From positions 434,001 to 498,000 of the forward strand of contig WOAB01000159.1 in the NCBI GenBank assembly GCA_027886185.1: a DNA stretch of 64,000 nt, written 5' to 3'. The notes below the pieces were generated by a model that saw nothing but the letters and a program-made list of their open reading frames with translations, searched no databases and was not told the DNA's origin. This DNA comes from Rheum nobile. Taxonomy: Eukaryota; Streptophyta; Magnoliopsida; Caryophyllales; Polygonaceae. The position numbers and the translations under genes are program-made. Positions 19,801-31,711 of this stretch are shown here, one piece after another. Within the stretch, counting starts at the first letter, position 1, and each line of letters starts with the position of its first letter.

Positions 19801-22800
19801 TGTAACACCCCTAAATTACCTTAGGAATATTACTGTCAGTGACCTCGAAACGCATATTCGAAATCATCCAAGGCTTACAGTATTGATCGCAAAATAATAA
19901 TACAAAACGAACAATAACATATATATGAATCAAAAACAAGATTGTATTATATATGACGTTGCAAAAACAGCAACCCAATAATGTATATCAAAATATCAGC
20001 GGAAGACTTAAATATTCAAAACACAAACAAGATCTAAACCTTGTTCGAAATAATTAAATAACAAAAAAATGCAGCTGCCTTCAACGTCTTCGTTCCGTGG
20101 CTTCGATCTGGGAAGTTGTAACTGATGTGCCATATAGGACGGATGACACCAGCCAACCATGCAACGAAAACAAAGGTTGGTTAGTCTAATAAAAGACTAA
20201 ACAAGGGCTCAAACAAAATGGTTCAGGTGATTGTATCTAATTACTATCATTGTCTCTCGAATAAAAATCGATAGACGATACATAACCAGATACCCTCACT
20301 GAAACTAAGAATATGAATGCAACAAGATAAAACTCCAAAGGAAATGAGTGTTATGGGAAATTAATGAATTTGTTTAGGAACATTATAATTCACATAAAGT
20401 TTGAAAACCGACCTTGATTATTTGGGTCCACGACCAACCTCACCGCATAATGCGAATCCAGATTGGAAAGAGGACTTACTTGAATTCAAGAGTCCGGACG
20501 GGTTCCACGTTGTACTTCTCGCCTGAGGGTATATTAATTATGTGCAACAAGGCACTTATCTTATTTAATTTCAAAATGTGCATTAACGTTGAAACTTTTA
20601 ATTTCCACACAGATCTCTCAATGAGATATAGAATGAGAATGAATCCCGAAGATTGGCACTAGCTAAGTGCACCACCACTTATATAAGATAAGGGTAGGTC
20701 ATGACCAAAAGCATTAGGGCAATAATCCTCCTAACGCAAAGTTATAAAGAAACGACTAAACCTCGCAAGGAAATAGCGTTCATACGAATACTCGTGCTAA
20801 ACTAGCATATATGTCCACACCAATGCACAACAAATCCATACCAAGTTTATCTAGCGCCCTATAATAATAATAATAATATATAGGTCGTTGCTAGCATAAT
20901 ATACAACCTAATAAGTAAGGTTCATTATTCACACCAATTTATCACACAAGTTCCCAAACAACAAATAGAATTTTTATCCCAACTTAATTAAGACAATAGA
21001 TTAATTGTCAATTAAGAAAAATATGGAATAAAATAGCAAGAGCGGACCGCCACTTGTCTTAGATCATTTAGACGATCAAACGATGTAGCTACTGATGTCG
21101 GCTCTAACTCACGACTTGACTTCTGCTTCAGTTCCGATCCAATAGCGGTTCCAAGATGTATCCAAAAATAAATTATCATTACTCAATTTATTTTAATAAT
21201 CTCATGAACCATCTCAACAATTTTATAAATATTTATTTATAAATTCTAATTGTTGATTTGCTATTATATAATAATACAATATTATTTTTTTACCAAATTA
21301 AAATAATATTTATTAATTTAACTTAATATCCTTTTTCATGCTTAATTTAAACTAAGCTAGCATCAAACTAATAGTATAATATATTAACATGCCTAAGTAA
21401 TGTAACTAAGCAAATTTAATAATTAAGCTTAGTCTAATATACTACATGTTAGTTATTATATAGGGGCTTGATCAAGTGAGAATGGGGCTTATGGTATAAA
21501 ATGAGAATGAACTTCCACTATTGGATAAATTTTCATCCAAGGGTGGAGGTAAAAGCTTCATTTAAGTGGGTCAACTCCGGCATTGACCGTCGGTCTCCGG
21601 CGTTGACCGTCGGTCAACTCCGGTCACCGGAGTCAATGCCGGCATTGACCGTTTATTTTTTTATTTTTTTTTCGGGCCCAAAATTTATTTTTTTGGGGCG
21701 GAGTTTTCATTTTCCACGCCAAAATTTTCTATGCACATTTCAACATGATTTCATGCACTTTTGACTGACGTAAAACCGGCCAACTTTTTTTTTACGGGCC
21801 AACTCCCAAAATTTTTGTATGCACATTTAGTGCATAAGTTATGCACATTCACGCAAGATTTCATGTACTTCTAACCATTCAAGCTTTTTTTCTCCTAAAA
21901 TGTTTATTTTCGGAGTCCAGATTTCCCCCGCACATCCAGTGCAAGCATTATGCACATTCAAGCCATTTTGCATGCACATTCAAGCCATTATGTGTGAAGT
22001 GCATACGTCTATGCATGTATGTGCATGGATAATGGCTTTTATGTGCACATGATTTGTACTAGCATATACAATGCAAACATTATGTACATTCAAGCCAATT
22101 TGCATGCACATCCAGGGCAATACGTGTGAAGTGCATACATCTATGCGTGTATGTGCATGAATAATGACTTGTTTGTACACCTAATTTGCACTATAAGTGC
22201 ATATATCGGGTTTGTTTTGAAAATGTGCATGAGTTTTAGACCGTGTGTGGATGAATATTGAAGTGCATGAGTTTTTGCATTTATATACACATAGAATAGT
22301 ATACTTGTGCATTTATTTTTGTACTAGATGTGAAATTAATTTAGCTTTTAACATACATTGCTTTTTTTTTTTAAAGTGCATGAAATTCTGAAAAAATGTG
22401 CATAACTTTAGCAAGGAATGTGCATAGAAAATTTTGGCCTAAAAAATGAAAATTCCGCCCAAAAAAAACAAATTTTGGACCCGAAAATAAAATAAAATAA
22501 ATTTGGTCAGTCAACGTCCGATGACCGGCGTTGACCGCCGAAGTCCAACATTGACCGACAAGAGAAGTTTGACTAAGAAGTCATATGCATGACACATGCC
22601 CCTTTAATAAAAGTTTAATCCAAGCCTTTGAATTTATCTCCATCCAAAAAATATAGGATCATTCTCATTTTACACCCTAACTACCATTCTCACATGATCA
22701 AATTCATATCGTATAAATTCATATTGTATAACATATATCACTTTCCTAACAGTGACTCACGGCTGCCACATATAAATTCCTATCCTAGGGGTACGAACTT

Positions 22801-23820
22801 ACGCACCACGGACCAGACGCCTGGCTCAACGGGGTTCGACAGGGCTCGACGGCCGCACGACGGAGCAGCACAGTGCCGGGGACGGTGGTGTGCTGGTGCT
22901 ACGACGGCGACGAGGTGCGCGGATGGTGGTTGACTGGACTGCAGAACCAACAGCCAAAGGACGAACAGAGGTTTCGACGTCGGGGTTTGCGGAGGCTCGT
23001 TCGGACTCGGAATTGGGCGGGGTCAGCGGCTACAGACTCGTGGTAAAGTAGGCTATCACCGAGGATGACTGCGGAGGAAGACCACCGGACTCGGAAAATC
23101 GTCCCGAAGGTGGCTGCGGAAAGCAGAGAAGGGTGGAGGTTTGATTGGTTTGGATGAGAAATTCGACTCGTTTCGGGTCCAATTTATAGGAAAGGATGGA
23201 GCTTCATTAGGATAACTAATTAGTTAGCAGCCCGGAAAGATCGGATAGGATCAAATCCTATCAAAACAATCGAGATCGCTATTCAAACGCCAAGATATTG
23301 ATTTTAGAACTTCTAACGAACCCGAACGAATTTGCGTCTAATTACGCCTAGTAACTTAGGCATTTACTAGATAATGATCTTGTTAACCACCCGGATTTTA
23401 CGGAATCGAAATTTATCATTTAACCACTTCGAATTTCACTCTAGAACTTTGTTGAGTTCTTTCAAAAATAACAGAGCATGCTCTCGGTTCTTTTGAATTC
23501 ACTTTCCCATTATTTACTCATGTGGCCCTCCTTTTAATACAAATTGCGTTTTTGTCCCACACTTTTAAAAGTGTACCAAAACGCCCTATTTTAATTATAA
23601 AATAATTATAAACTTTACAAAATTTATTGTTTACCCATTTTTACATATCTATCTATTTACTTAACTACTTATCATACTATTTTAATGTAATCATTTTGAT
23701 AACTTGTACAAATTTTTTTAAAAGGCATAATTTTTGACTTAAGTTAAGGTTGATTTAAATTATTCTTATTTTAAAAGAAAATTATATTAATACCCTTAAG
23801 GTAAAATGAGGATTATTACA
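19801..23820 (-). repeat. Long 3' LTR (4.0 kb, with nested element)
   Basis: TG/CA bounded. About 1.2 kb of its length is the nested TIR element at 21462-22697, so the LTR proper is roughly 2.8 kb. A GC-rich 22800-23170 stretch contrasts with AT-rich remainder. I see no coding genes in it. Confidence 0.75.
21462..22697. mobile_element. Nested TIR element (MULE-like or MITE), ~1.24 kb
   Basis: Left end TTGATCAAGTGAGAATGG (about 21468) and right end CCATTCTCACATGATCAA (about 22684-22701) are inverted repeats. The similarity continues inward through ATAAAATGAGAATGA on the left and TCATTCTCATTTTACA on the right, and through paired GTCAACG/CGTTGAC-rich and GGGCCCAAAATTT/AAATTTTGGACCC blocks, so arms are ~250 bp. 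The core repeats tgtgcatg-type units (21990-22050 and 22090-22160 are near copies). No transposase. I could not define a target duplication. Confidence 0.65.
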
Positions 23821-23856
23821 ATACTACCCCCTTAAAAAAATATTTGGACCGCGAAA

Positions 23857-25755
23857 CTAGGCCGAAAATAGCTCAGGAAAACGATAATGCATATCAGCCT
23901 TGGTCTCCCAAGTTTTCCAAGTAGCTTCCTCAGCTCCAGACTTCGACCAAAGGATCCTTACCAATGGTAATATATGCAAGTGTTTCTCTCGGCGCTCTAG
24001 GATGCGAACGTGTCTCTCCTCGTATGTCTCATTTGACTGAATCTCGATGTCGTCGTAACTTATCACATGAGACTCATCTGACACGTACTTTCTCAACAGA
24101 GAGACATGGAACACATTATGCACTGGATGCGCTGAAGGTGGCAAATGCCAAAGATCCGACTCTGTCAAGGATCTCAAATGGTCCAACATAGCGCGGATTG
24201 AGCGTCCCACACTTTCCGAACCTGAACACACCCTTAGTTGGCGACACCCTGACGAAGACCTTATCTCCAACGTCGAACTCGACATTCCTTCGATTTAGAT
24301 CAGCGTAAGACTTATGTCGACTTTGAGTGGTAAGCATCCTTTGTCTGATCAAAGCAATATCTGAGGTAGTCCTTTTGACCAATTCAGGTCCTAACAACAT
24401 CTTGTCGACATTTTCATGCCAACAAATTGGCGATCTACACTTCCGACCATACAAGGCTTCAAATGGAGTCATCTTGATGGTTGAATGCCAACTATTATTG
24501 TATATAAACTCTATCAGACTCAAGCTATTCTCCTAACTGGTCGGACGATCCAACACACAGGCTCTCAGCATGTCTTCGAGTGTTAGGATTGTCCTCTTTG
24601 ACTGTCCATCCATTTGAGGATGAAACGCAGTACTGAATCTCAACTCAATCCCCATTGCCTTATACAACTCTTTCCAGAATCTCGACATGAATCGGCCATC
24701 GCGATCCGATACAATGGTTTTAGGCATACCATGCAGACGAACAATCTCGTGTAAAAACACCTCAGAAAGCTTATGGGTTCCCCAGGTTGACTTGATGGCC
24801 ACAAAATGAGCACTTTTCGTGAGCCGGTCATTGATCACCCATATAGTGTCTTTTTTACCTTGTGTCTTCAGTAGCCCCGTAACAAAATCCCTTGTAATAT
24901 CCTCCCACTTCCATTCTGGCACCGGAAGAGGTTGCAATTCAACACCTGGCCTTCGATGTTCAATCTTCACTTTCTGGCCTTCGATGTTCAATCTTCACTT
25001 TCAAGCATACTCAGACGTCCATGTCGATGATCAAATAAGACCTCTACTTCGCACAATCCTTGCTGCAATTCTGTCTGAGCAGTGAGAAGAGCTACTATAG
25101 TCTCATGTGGTGTCTTTCGGCTCAATGCGTTTGCCACCACATTAGCTTTGCCCGATTGATACAATAGCTCAATATCACAGTCCTTGAGCAACTCCAACCA
25201 GCGTTGTTGTCTATGTTTAACTCCTTCTGAGTAAAAACATACTTTAGACTCTTGTGGTCGGTAAAGATCTGACATCTGACACCGTAGAGATAGTGCCTCC
25301 AAATCTTCAACGCAAAAACCACAGCTGCTAGCTCCAAATCATGGGTCGGGTAATTTGCTTCGTAAGGCTTCAACTGTCGAGATGCGTATGCAATAACTTT
25401 CCCCTTCTGCATCAATATACATCCCAAACCCTGTTTCGAAGCATCATTGTAGACCACATACACATCGGTTCCTTCAGGCAGTGCCAGTACATGTGCTGAC
25501 GTCAGGCACTCTTTCAATTTCTGAAAGCTAGCCTCACACTTCTTATCCCATACAAACTTCTTGTGACCTTGCAGAGCAATCCGGTCATTGGTAGAGCGAT
25601 GTTCAAAAATCCCTCTACAAACCGTCGGTAATAACCAGCAAGTCCAAGAAAACTGCACACCTCCTTCACATTCTGAGGCCGCTTCCAGTCAGCTACCGCT
25701 TCAATCTTCTGAGGGTCAACCATTATCCCGTTCTCATTGATCACATGGCCTAATC
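23857..25755 (-). pseudogene. Gypsy pol fragment: RT end, RNase H, integrase, chromodomain
   Basis: The minus strand reads SFLGLAGYYRRFVEGFL (RT end, about 25660-25600), YNDASKQGLGCIL, THDLELAAVVFALKIWRHYL and TDHKSLKYVF (RNase H), then integrase core with VINDRLTKSAHF and VSDRDGRF supplying two catalytic Asp residues, then the integrase C-terminal GDKVFVRVSPTKG, and a chromodomain-like EEATWKTWETKADMHYRFPEL tail region. The third integrase catalytic residue is lost: HPQMDGQSKR has Lys where Glu (DGQSER) is expected, a GAG to AAG change. A 28-bp tandem duplication (tggccttcgatgttcaatct..., about 24949-25004) and several frameshifts also break the frame. Non-functional. Confidence 0.88.
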
Positions 25756-26275
25756 AGTCGCGTAATCAAGTACCGGTTCAACCGGTAGCAGTTCATCATT
25801 TCCATCCGTTTCTTCCCCAAAATCTTTTCGACTCTCAAGAACCTAATTAATATCGCTTTTTCCTTTCATCCCCGAATCAAGTATTTGTGAAACCAAATCC
25901 TAAATCCCCAAAGTCGAGAAGGCGAAGCCCTTTGTGAAGCCATTTCTGAAGCCCTTACTAAATCCCCAGATCGAGAATGATGAAGACAAGAGGCTTGCAG
26001 TCTGCGAAAGCCAGAGTCGAGAAGGCGAAGGCTTCTGCACTTTTGAGGAGAATGAGGGTTGATGAAAGCGAATAACATCCGGCAAATGCGAAGGCGACTA
26101 ATGTGGCAAGTGGCCGAATGAAGAGAGCCTACAGCTCGTCGGACGAAGAAGAATCACTGAGTCCAGTCGTATCGGTGCAGAAGAAGAAACCGAGAATCTA
26201 GGAGGCTGAAGAACCAAAAGCCAAGAGGTCGAGGAAGGAGCCATCGAAGTTGGTTGGCAGAGTTAGTTGTCTTCT

Positions 26276-26936
26276 CTAACTCTTGACTTACCTGAAAAAA
26301 ACAATATTTTGTCTGAAATTTGTGATGCATGCTGGGTTTAGGGTCTGGATAAACTTCATGCTAAAATTATATATGTAAAAAGCAGAGCATGATTTACTCT
26401 GTAAAAAATAGAGCATGGAGAGGTCTGGAAAAGTCATAGTAGCCTAAACTATTGACATCCATATGGCCTGACAAACCAAAATGTATTCTGACAAAATGAA
26501 TTATCTTACCTGACAAAGTAAGTTTTCGGGTTTATGTGAATATGAATGTCATGTATTTGTTGTGTGGTTAGAATGTTAGAATGTCATACTAGCCTGATTC
26601 ATGTTGATACAAAATTGTAAGTTATAGTCTAGGGTAAAGACTTGTCCTGAACAACATTCATTTGGCCTGACAAACCAAAATGTAGTTGGAAAAAATATTT
26701 TTTATCCTGAAAAACATATATCTTTACCCGACAAAGTAAGATGGTGCCTTTCTTTCTTTTATGTGAATATGAAAGTCATTCTTACCTGTCATGTATTTGT
26801 GAATGTCATTCTTTACATATAATGTACAAGTGGCGCGGCATTCTGAGGAGTTGTTTTATGGTCGGATAAATCAGAACTCAAGGCTTTAGTATCTGAATTG
26901 TATCGATAACACCCTAACTCGAACAGACAGACAGTT
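26276..26936 (+). other. Intron-like non-coding stretch with dispersed motif
   Basis: AT-rich DNA between the basic exon and the DUF1985 block. It holds three exact CCTGACA sites (26467, 26509, 26666) and degenerate relatives such as TTCTGACAAAA and ACCCGACAAAG. No coding content seen. Confidence 0.6.
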
Positions 26937-27520
26937 CTGCAGGGCCCCTTTGGCCCAATTATAAAACTTATGAAAAACTTGAAACTGTCTACACAGCTGA
27001 TTCACCATGTGTTGTTTAGGCAACTGGACACAAAAAAGCAGTTTTTGAGACATGGTATGATCTTGGTGGACAACCAGCCATGTAGGTTTTCAATAGAGGA
27101 GTTTAGGCTAATAACATGACTGAATTGTGGGATGCCCGATGAGAAGGACACTGTGGAGGGTAAGAAGGCAGTCTTTGATTTTTTTGGTGTGAGGAGTATT
27201 ACCATTGCTAACCTTTTAACCAAGTTCTTATCGTATCGGGATGAAAATGTATTCAAGATGAAGATGGCCTTGTTATTAATTCTTGAGGGTGTTGTACTGT
27301 GGGGGTCATAAGAAGAGGAAGGTCAGACCCCTACATGTGAAATTGACCCAAGACTTGGATCGTTTCAATAATTTCCCATGGGATAGGAGTGCATATATTG
27401 ACCTCCATCAAAGTATGGCTTCTGCTTTGGACACAAGAATGGAGTCAGTTAAGGCTGTACTTGCACGTTCAGACAATGCCAGAGCATGATACACCACAAG
27501 GGGTTACCCGATGGTGTTTC
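26937..27520 (+). pseudogene. DUF1985 domain block
   Basis: Frame from about 26937 reads LQGPFGPIIKLMKNL, RHGMILVDNQPCRFSIEEFR, LIT, then TGA where Gly is expected (LIT*LNCGMPDEKD, GGA to TGA), then FDFFGVRSITIANLLTKFL and KMKMALLLILEGVVLWG. A frameshift follows at about 27300 and the text resumes as KLTQDLDRFNNFPWDRSAY. The IEEFRLITGLxCG, LALLxxLExVLL and DLxxFNxxPWxR signposts are the DUF1985 pattern. It ends at a possible donor (TTTCAG|GTAATG, about 27520). Confidence 0.78.
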
Positions 27521-27603
27521 AGGTAATGTGTTAGTAGTTGAATATGTAAAACTGAGAAAGGTTAATGCCTCTGGTCATAACTGTGGTTTAATTCCAATTC
27601 TGT

Positions 27604-28308
27604 TTGTTTCATATATGGTTGTATGAGACAATGCCCCATATTGGCAGAACGTTTGCCCAAAAGCTGAATAAAGTTGTACAACCTCGAGGTGTGAGGTGGC
27701 TTAAAACGAGTAGGCCAAGCTTGTATTCGATTTCTAATGCCCTAGAGGGGACTTTCGCTGCTAAACATATCCTTGTTGAGGAGGACAGAGAGGACTTGGG
27801 AGAAAGTTGTTACTTCTCGGAGGAGGAAGGACACAAATCCTTGGATCAGATTGTTAAGCAGCTGAAGCCAAAAAGAAAAAGGGCTGCTAAAATAGACAAG
27901 GGAGTTGGTAAGGGAGGGCAAGCTGGAAACATTGAGGGTTTGGACCAAAGGCAATAGATGTGTTATTTGAATGAATTGCTTGAAACGATGCATACCTTGA
28001 ATGAAAAGCATGATCTGTTAAGGGAAGAAGTCCTTGAGTTAAAGAAGTTCATAAGAGGCAAAGCTCCTAGAACAGTGGCCTCTTTATCCAGTGATGAAAG
28101 TGATAAAGACATTAGAGAACACCAGGAGCCAGAGTCTAGGGAGGTTAAAAGTGACGATGAACCCAACATTTCACAACACCAGAAGAGCATGAGGGAGGTG
28201 AAGTCAACAGATCAGAGTGATGAGTCAGAGCATAAAGATGAAGAAGAGGAAAAGTCAGAGTCTGAAGATGACGAAGAGAATGAGTCCAAACAAGGAGAGT
28301 CTGATGAG
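27604..28308 (+). pseudogene. Bridging exon: post-DUF1985 and acidic start
   Basis: Reads WLYETMPHIGRTFAQKLN and PRGVRWLKTSRPSLYS, the tail that follows DUF1985 in related proteins, then a Lys-rich segment and, after a stop at 27955 in the same frame, a coiled-coil-like NEKHDLLREEVLELKKFI and an acidic Asp/Glu/Ser/Lys run. It ends at a canonical donor: TCTGATGAG|GTATGC at 28308/28309. Confidence 0.7.
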
Positions 28309-28541
28309 GTATGCCCAACGTTTTCAGTTTATATATGCACAGTTCAGTCCATATATGCACATTTCAGTCCATTTGTGCACATTTCAAAAAATATTTGCTT
28401 ATTTCAGACCATATATCATCATTCCAAGAGACAGTTCAGTTCATATATGCACAGTTCAGTCCATATATGCACAGTTTAGTCCATTTGTGCATATTTCAAA
28501 AAATAGTTGCTTATTTCAGACCATATATCACCGTTTCAGGA
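28309..28541 (+). repeat. Intron filled by a TTTCAGTCCATATATGCACA minisatellite
   Basis: Bounded by GAG|GTATGC and CGTTTCAG|GAGAC. Inside, ~20-bp units (ttcagtccatatatgcacag) are tandemly varied and a larger block of about 110 bp occurs twice (about 28336-28430 and 28445-28535). The reading frame runs open through it in one frame, but the splice sites and repetitiveness argue for intron. A partial copy of the exon end plus this repeat sits at 33550-33706. Confidence 0.75.
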
Positions 28542-29527
28542 GACAATGGATGGAGAGCAAGATGATGGTGCAATTGTGTTAACTGGTGGACAATGGGAGA
28601 TGGAGAAGGTTGGATCACCCCCATATGCTTATGCTGCAGATAATGTAGGTTGTCAGGAAGAGGCGGGTGAAGATGTTGTAATGGTAAATGAGCAAGAAGT
28701 TCAAGGGGATGCAACAGATTCACTGTCAGTTCTTATTCGGACGGCTACAATACTACGGGGGCTAACAACTGAGGAGGGGGTAAATGAGGAACATGAGGAG
28801 TTGGTTAATAAGGCAACATCACAAGATGAGGAGGGACTCAGCAAGGAGTTGGTTAATGATGGGACTGTGGTGGCGACACAAGATGAGGTGTCAACAAAAG
28901 CAGTGTCTGATAAGGGTGTGGATGACGGAGTTGTGGAGGGACTCAGCAAGGTTGATGACGGAATTGTGGAGGAACCAAAGGAAGATGTTGTGGAGGGAGG
29001 AAGCAAGATTGCTGACGGAGGTGTGGATGCTGAGAAGGTAGCAAAGGGAGATGATGTAGAGGGAGGAACCAAGGTTGATCACCAAGTTGTGGAGGAACCA
29101 AAGGGAGATGTGGAGGGACTCAACAAGGTTGATGAAGGAGTTATAGAGGAACCAAATGGAGATGTTATGGAGGGAGAGACCAAGGTTCATGAGCGAGGTG
29201 TTGAGGCTGGGACTGAATTACAAGGTGAGAAGGTATCACAGGATGATTGTGATGACGTGATGGATGATGAAGGGGAGACCAAGGAAGGGAATGTGCCGAG
29301 GAAGGGGAGACCAATGAAGGGTCGCCAAGTGCAGAAAAAGAAATATCCAAGTCGCACTCGCGAGCTTGCTGCGGCGGCAAAATCACCCTTCCGTAATATG
29401 GATGAGCATAAATTAGCGAAAAAGATTACCAAAAATAGCAAGGTGGAAGGGATGACAAACGTGGTAAAGTGGATGCAAAGTGAGAGGTTAGTGAGCCAAA
29501 CCATTCTACTCAACTTAATAATGAATT
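28542..29527 (+). pseudogene. Acidic repeat region of the ULP-like protein
   Basis: About 325 codons open from the acceptor at 28541. It is very rich in Glu, Asp, Val and Gly with imperfect ~25-residue repeats built around VDDGIVEEPKEDVVEG, VDHQVVEEPKGDVEG and VDEGVIEEPNGDVMEG. The end is basic (RKGRPMKGRQVQKKKYPSRT, then KSPFRNMDEHKLAKK), the kind of linker that precedes the ULP domain in KI proteins. Repeat expansion is visible at DNA level. Function of the repeats is unknown. Confidence 0.7.
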
Positions 29528-29697
29528 GAATGTCAAAATGTTATATGGCCTGACTATTAGAAAGATGACCGGAAAATGATTCCTTATGGACTGACAAACT
29601 TATATATTACTTGTATATGTACTAAAATGATTCCTTATGGACTGACAAACTGATATATTGCCTTGTTTATTATTCAACTGAATATGTACCATTATGC

Positions 29698-30592
29698 AGT
29701 ATTGAACCCCGAATTGGACCGAATGGGCAAGCATTGGATAAGAAGTTCTTTGAGAAATTGTTTGCCCCAAAGGACTAGTTGGTCAGTGAGGTAATATTCC
29801 AATGCATCCTTTCAAAATATTATGCATTTGTAACATCATTTTTAGTGGATACATTAACATTGTTGCACCATTACATCATCTGGAGCAAATGATGTTCCTT
29901 TAACGTCAAAGAATTTCAGAGGATCCGAAGCGGTTTTCGAAGGTGGTTGTGCTTGACACATTTTGGCAAACCTTGGTCACCTCTGAGTTCAATCTCTTCT
30001 AGAAGGACTTTCCATGTAAAGGTGAGGATGCAATGATTAAATACATGATGGGTGCATGTTCGGCTGATTATGGCAAGAAATGGGATGATGCAGAACGCAT
30101 ATATGTGCCCTTCAACATCACAGAGTCCCACTGGTTAATTTGCCTTAGAAATTGAACTATGCGACTAGTGTGTGACGATGTATGACTACAATGTGGCTCT
30201 GTACTCAGACAAGGAAATTTTCGAGATGATCCAGCCCGTCATTCAAATTGTTTAAAGATATGTCAAGATGTACGAGCCACTGACAAAGAGATGTGAACCA
30301 TTATTGGACAAGCCAATGTCGGTGTCTTGTCGTGATAACATTAAGCAGAACAAGCGCGGGTAAGTATATGTGTATTGATGCAATGATAAATCCTTATCAA
30401 ACTACAATTGATATACATTCTAACTGTTTTTGTACATCTTGCAGAGGAGATTGTAGGGTCTACACCTTGAAGCACATTGAGTTGTTGATGCTTGGCATGA
30501 CAAACATGGATCTTGCGTCCGACAAATTCGTAGATGGACACAGAAATCAAATGGCTCATAGTATTTTTAGATGTCGTTGGGATGGTGTTTAA
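29698..30592 (+). pseudogene. ULP1/C48 cysteine peptidase-like domain
   Basis: Spread over several frames: FSKVVVLDTFWQTL (about 29940), YVPFNITESHWLICLRN (about 30100), VYDYNVALYSD (about 30180), and GDCRVYTLKHIELLMLGM (about 30450-30500). These are the ULP1 signposts: His of the HW pair, Asp of YD, and Cys of GDC. The residue after Cys is Arg where Gly is usual (DCGVYT). ULP1 enzymes remove SUMO-type modifiers; transposon copies have unproven substrates. Stops near 29775, 30000 and 30155 make it a pseudogene. Confidence 0.75.
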
Positions 30593-30999
30593 AGACATTT
30601 GTTTGATTTGGCTAAATTTAGCTTGCTCGTGTTTTAAGGATGTTTACAAACTTGTGTTTACAATTTCCAGGATGTTTTCAAGCAATATGGTGCTTAAGTC
30701 ATGACATATTCCCCTTTTACATGCAAATAACCCGGTTTGTCATATTATTTTCAGTACGTAAACCTAAGCTTTTCAAGCAATATGGTGCTTAAGTGAGGAC
30801 ATATTCTCGTTTTACAAGCAAAGAACCCGGTTTGTCAGGTCATTTTCAGTACAAGCAATTTGCAGGCATGCACATTTCAGTCAAGAGCTGGATACACCAT
30901 AAGGAGGACAGTACCACCACACCAAGTACATAGCCTTATGACGGACCCTACAAAAAATTGTCTTGCTAAAAATAAAGAAGCTTATGACTAATTATCATA
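30593..30999. other. Non-coding, with a ~95-bp imperfect duplication
   Basis: Two tandem-like copies (about 30672-30770 and 30772-30860) share tttcaagcaatatggtgctt and an aacccggtttgtca segment. No gene seen. Confidence 0.6.
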
Positions 31000-31711
31000 C
31001 TTTAACCAACAAGGTTACAAATTGGACAACCAACACAACAGCTAACACCACAAGTACCACCACACCAAGTACAACTTTCAACACTAAATTTTCTTTTTTG
31101 ATATTCATAATATCATTGCTTAAAGTCGAATGATGCGGGTAAATAAGCGTAGAGGTTGTCCCGTGATCTTCAACAACTCTTACACTTTCAATAGTCTCAT
31201 TGGCTCTAAAATCATAAGCTTGACCATCCACCCATTTGAAGTATTTGCAATCCTGACCTGCCTATGGTTGAATACAAAATTAAACCAATCAACTATCAGT
31301 GAAATCGTCCTTGAACTTAGTTTAAGTCTAAATAAAATCCCAATTGAATTACCAATTGAAAGTCTAAATCATCTCTCACAATAATACATCGTTAGTCTAA
31401 AATTTGCACCAAATTCAAAAACCCCCAATTATACCCTAATTGAAAAAGCCTCAAATCAGAACCCTAAATCTATAACCAAAATCCTAAATCAAAACCATAA
31501 AATTCAAATTCAATATTACCTTTCATAATGGACACCCATAGAACTGTTTTCCCGAATTTTGAGTGTATTTGCAAGTTTGTATTATTGCAGGGAGGCCATG
31601 GAAACATCTTCGAGTTGATGATTCACCGGCTGCGTGCCCTCTCCTCCACGAATTTGAATTGCCAGATGAGCTTCCTTGTGTCCAACCTTTTGTCATCGTA
31701 TTTCCTCTCAT
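31000..31711 (-). pseudogene. GRF-type zinc-finger gene with membrane tail (two exons)
   Basis: Exon 1 (minus, from ATG 31711) is Ser/Gly/Arg-rich, then CFHGLPAIIQTCKYTQN and GKQFYGCPL. Exon 2 (about 31259-30995) continues QDCKYFKWVDGQAYDF and ends in a hydrophobic helix (VLKVVLGVVVLVVLAVVLVV). The C-x2-G...C...GxxFYxCP...C-x-YFxW pattern is the GRF zinc finger; small plant GRF proteins with one C-terminal membrane helix are common. A donor AAAG|GTAATA (about 31520) and acceptor GGCAG|GTCAGG (about 31260) bound an intron, but the two exon frames do not match and a TGA lies before the donor. Probably a recently broken MULE-borne gene. Confidence 0.72.

Larger units (their letters stand above)
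19801..25755 (-). mobile_element. Truncated Ty3/Gypsy chromovirus-like element (3' half)
   Basis: Minus-strand order: RT C-terminal part, RNase H, integrase, chromodomain-like tail, polypurine tract (AAGGGGGTAGT at about 23833-23823), and a very long 3' LTR at 19801-23820. The LTR runs TGTAACACCC...GATTATTACA in plus orientation, with TGTAA/TTACA ends typical of this lineage. The element stops abruptly at about 25755, within RT, against the MULE. No 5' LTR, gag or protease is in the window. Confidence 0.85.
25977..30592 (+). pseudogene. DUF1985-ULP1-like gene of the MULE (spliced, broken)
   Basis: Exon-like blocks in order: a basic N terminus from ATG 25977 (MMKTRGLQSAKARVEKAKAS, then AYSSSDEEESLSP, KKKP and KRSRKE patches), a DUF1985 region (about 26937-27520), a bridging block to about 28308, an intron 28309-28541, an acidic repeat region (28542-29527), and a C48 peptidase-like C terminus (about 29698-30592). 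The first exon has in-frame stops. DUF1985 proteins with ULP domains are the KI proteins of Kaonashi MULEs; VANC anti-silencing proteins of VANDAL MULEs are, as I recall, DUF1985 proteins too. Disabled here by multiple stops and frameshifts, but the domain order is plain. Confidence 0.8.

Noticed and set aside
23857..25755. Integrated pararetrovirus as source of the RT/RNase H text
   Set aside because: Integrase and chromodomain-like sequence follow RNase H, with polypurine tract and LTR. This is a Ty3/Gypsy retrotransposon.
28320..28540. Open frame through the Tyr/His/Ser-rich repeats as a real protein segment
   Set aside because: The stretch has a canonical donor and acceptor, is a minisatellite, and codes repetitive YAQFSPYMH-like text in one frame only by composition.
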